Source of the DNA: Magnetococcus marinus MC-1
GTDB taxonomy: Bacteria; Pseudomonadota; Magnetococcia; Magnetococcales; Magnetococcaceae
NCBI RefSeq assembly: GCF_000014865.1
Contig: NC_008576.1
Span: 186,001-250,000, forward strand
Length of the DNA stretch: 64,000 nt
Direction of reading: 5' to 3'
The position numbers and the translations under genes were made by a program. Positions 62,953 through 64,000 of this stretch are shown here, piece after piece (the first letter of the stretch is position 1; every line of letters starts with the position of its first letter). Below the pieces are notes generated by a model, which did not search any database, was not told the DNA's origin, and saw only the letters and a program-made list of their open reading frames with translations.

Positions 62953-63198
62953 TTAATTTTTAATGCTGCGGCAGATTTTATCGGCCTTTTTCCAATGGGA
63001 CTGCAAGACGCGCAAATCTTTTTCTAGACGCTTTTTCTTTTTGTCACTGTTTTCGTCAGCAATCTGCTGCTGAAGTTTTTTCTCTTTCTTTTTCAGTTTT
63101 TTCAAGACTTCCTGCATGTCATCGCACTGCTGTTTTTTTTTGGATTTGCTTGAATCAAAAAGATTTTTCAGCCGTGTTACAATTTTTGACATGTCCAT
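62953..63198 (-). CDS. small basic coiled-coil protein
   Basis: 81 residues, over one third Lys, reading as an uninterrupted amphipathic coiled coil (LKKKEKKLQQQIADENSDKK). Unknown function. AGGAGG precedes ATG 63198; a second ATG lies two codons in. Directly follows the PhoU-like gene (42 bases). Confidence 0.65.
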   Translation of the reverse strand: MDMSKIVTRLKNLFDSSKSKKKQQCDDMQEVLKKLKKKEKKLQQQIADENSDKKKKRLEKDLRVLQSHWKKADKICRSIKN

Positions 63199-63240
63199 GG
63201 TTGGGCCTCCTGATCAAGGGATGACGTGGAGGCCAGCGGT

Positions 63241-64000
63241 TCATTGGGTTGGCTTACCGCCATGGTCCATCACCGCTTCCAACTCGTCATCCGAGAGAGA
63301 AATGGCCTGTTCAGCCTCACGCAGTCGCTCTTCATTAAACGGCAGAAAAACCGTTTCAGCAACCTGAATCAACCGTTTGGCAATATCATAGGCATAAGCG
63401 CTATCATTCATCAGTGAGGTTGCCATGGTATCGGTAATGCGTTTTTCGCGAATGAGCGAATCCAAAACATCATTGGCGAGCACATCACTCTCTTCAATAC
63501 GCACCCGCAGGGTGTCCAGGGAGAGCACGGTTAGGGCATCGTTTTGGGTAGCGGCTTCTTGACGGATCTCGTGCAATGAGCGAAACAGATCAAGCATTTG
63601 CCCACGAATTTTGTCGTACTCATCGCGTATGGCTAAATTATCCCCATCGGCATAGCGGACCAAATTTTTACGCATATGTTTGACATCCTTAACCGCTTCG
63701 ACCACCCGGCGGCAGGCAATACGTTGGTCAAACAGGCGAGAGCTCATCTGCGCAGACATAATAAAATCTGGGGTACTGGAAAACTCGATAATGGTGCCGT
63801 AAAGCCCCTTGATGCGCTGTTCATAGTATTGGTCCATATCGGTTGCGACCACTTGGCGACGTATTTTAGCCAAATCGCAGGCATCCATAGGATCCTTAAA
63901 ATCTTGCGGGGTAAAATTTAGGGCCTGTATGGAGATGCTTACAGCATTATCGTACAGGTGGATAATCTCCATGCGAATGGATTCTAAAAATGCAACGGGA
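63241..64000 (-). CDS. PhoU-like helical protein, probable C-terminal part of a Na/Pi-cotransporter-type protein (runs off the window)
   Basis: About 253 residues visible, all-helical and charged, in the style of the PhoU-like domain that follows the membrane part of NptA-type Na/phosphate cotransporters. The frame stays open to the last base (…FLESIRMEIIHLYDNA), so the ATG at 63972 is probably internal and the gene continues upstream of the window. No membrane segment is visible here. Confidence 0.6.
   Translation of the reverse strand, partial: PVAFLESIRMEIIHLYDNAVSISIQALNFTPQDFKDPMDACDLAKIRRQVVATDMDQYYEQRIKGLYGTIIEFSSTPDFIMSAQMSSRLFDQRIACRRVVEAVKDVKHMRKNLVRYADGDNLAIRDEYDKIRGQMLDLFRSLHEIRQEAATQNDALTVLSLDTLRVRIEESDVLANDVLDSLIREKRITDTMATSLMNDSAYAYDIAKRLIQVAETVFLPFNEERLREAEQAISLSDDELEAVMDHGGKPTQ

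Overview
The window looks like a chromosomal segment of a marine, chemotactic, GC-moderate proteobacterium. The mix of alpha- and gammaproteobacterial gene neighbourhoods, a hemerythrin-tailed chemoreceptor, periplasmic binding proteins paired with sensors, and an NAGGN osmolyte locus fits the Magnetococcales (Magnetococcus marinus MC-1 type). That assignment is recalled from family-level knowledge and not tested. No rRNA, tRNA, CRISPR array, prophage or intact insertion sequence was seen.

Layout. 1-671 is the 3' end of a glycosyltransferase. 895-4978 (minus) is the aroA-cmk-rpsA operon. 4979-6501 is a gene-free repeat region: tandem GC-rich hairpins, two stacked inverted repeats and two tandem copies of a ~340-bp dispersed element. 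6502-8511 (minus) is pheA-tyrA. 8853-10163 is an ammonium transporter. 10232-21253 (minus) is an ~11-kb cluster of mostly unrecognised envelope genes, with a MotA/TolQ/ExbB-like channel, an ExbD/TolR-like protein, two proline-rich membrane-anchored proteins, a lipoprotein, exported proteins, an intact lytic transglycosylase and a paralogue lacking the catalytic glutamate. A third copy of the dispersed element, carrying an eightfold 30-bp minisatellite, interrupts it at 19.1-19.7 kb. 21565-29048 holds a binding protein plus PAS/GGDEF sensor pair and a Cache-MCP-CZB-hemerythrin chemoreceptor. 29224-39653 holds small regulators and exported proteins: STAS, Asp-box propeller, sigma-54 activator, HD-GYP, a short DUF29 protein with a possible structured leader, an ABM-like protein and two Sel1-repeat proteins. 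39892-43216 is a second binding-protein/sensor pair with a hybrid histidine kinase. 43340-47375 (minus) is ydbH-ynbE-ydbL, facing an LbtU-like porin. 49.0-51.1 kb holds small genes and a frameshifted Mrr relic. 51085-62808 is a MarR regulator and an extended N-acetylglutaminylglutamine amide (NAGGN) osmolyte locus, interrupted by a 1.4-kb AT-rich islet between 38-bp direct repeats. The window ends with a coiled-coil protein and a partial PhoU-like/Na-Pi cotransporter-type gene.

How the genes work together. aroA, pheA and tyrA cover the shikimate exit and the Phe/Tyr branches. ydbH, ynbE and ydbL form an inter-membrane lipid bridge. The asparagine-synthetase-like enzyme, the GNAT/ATP-grasp ligase and the M42 peptidase form the NAGGN trio, probably under the divergent MarR protein, because two palindromes overlap the predicted promoter. 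The strongest candidates for undescribed biology are the 10.2-21.3 kb energised-envelope cluster, the hairpin/minisatellite element family, and the direct-repeat-flanked two-gene islet inside the NAGGN locus.
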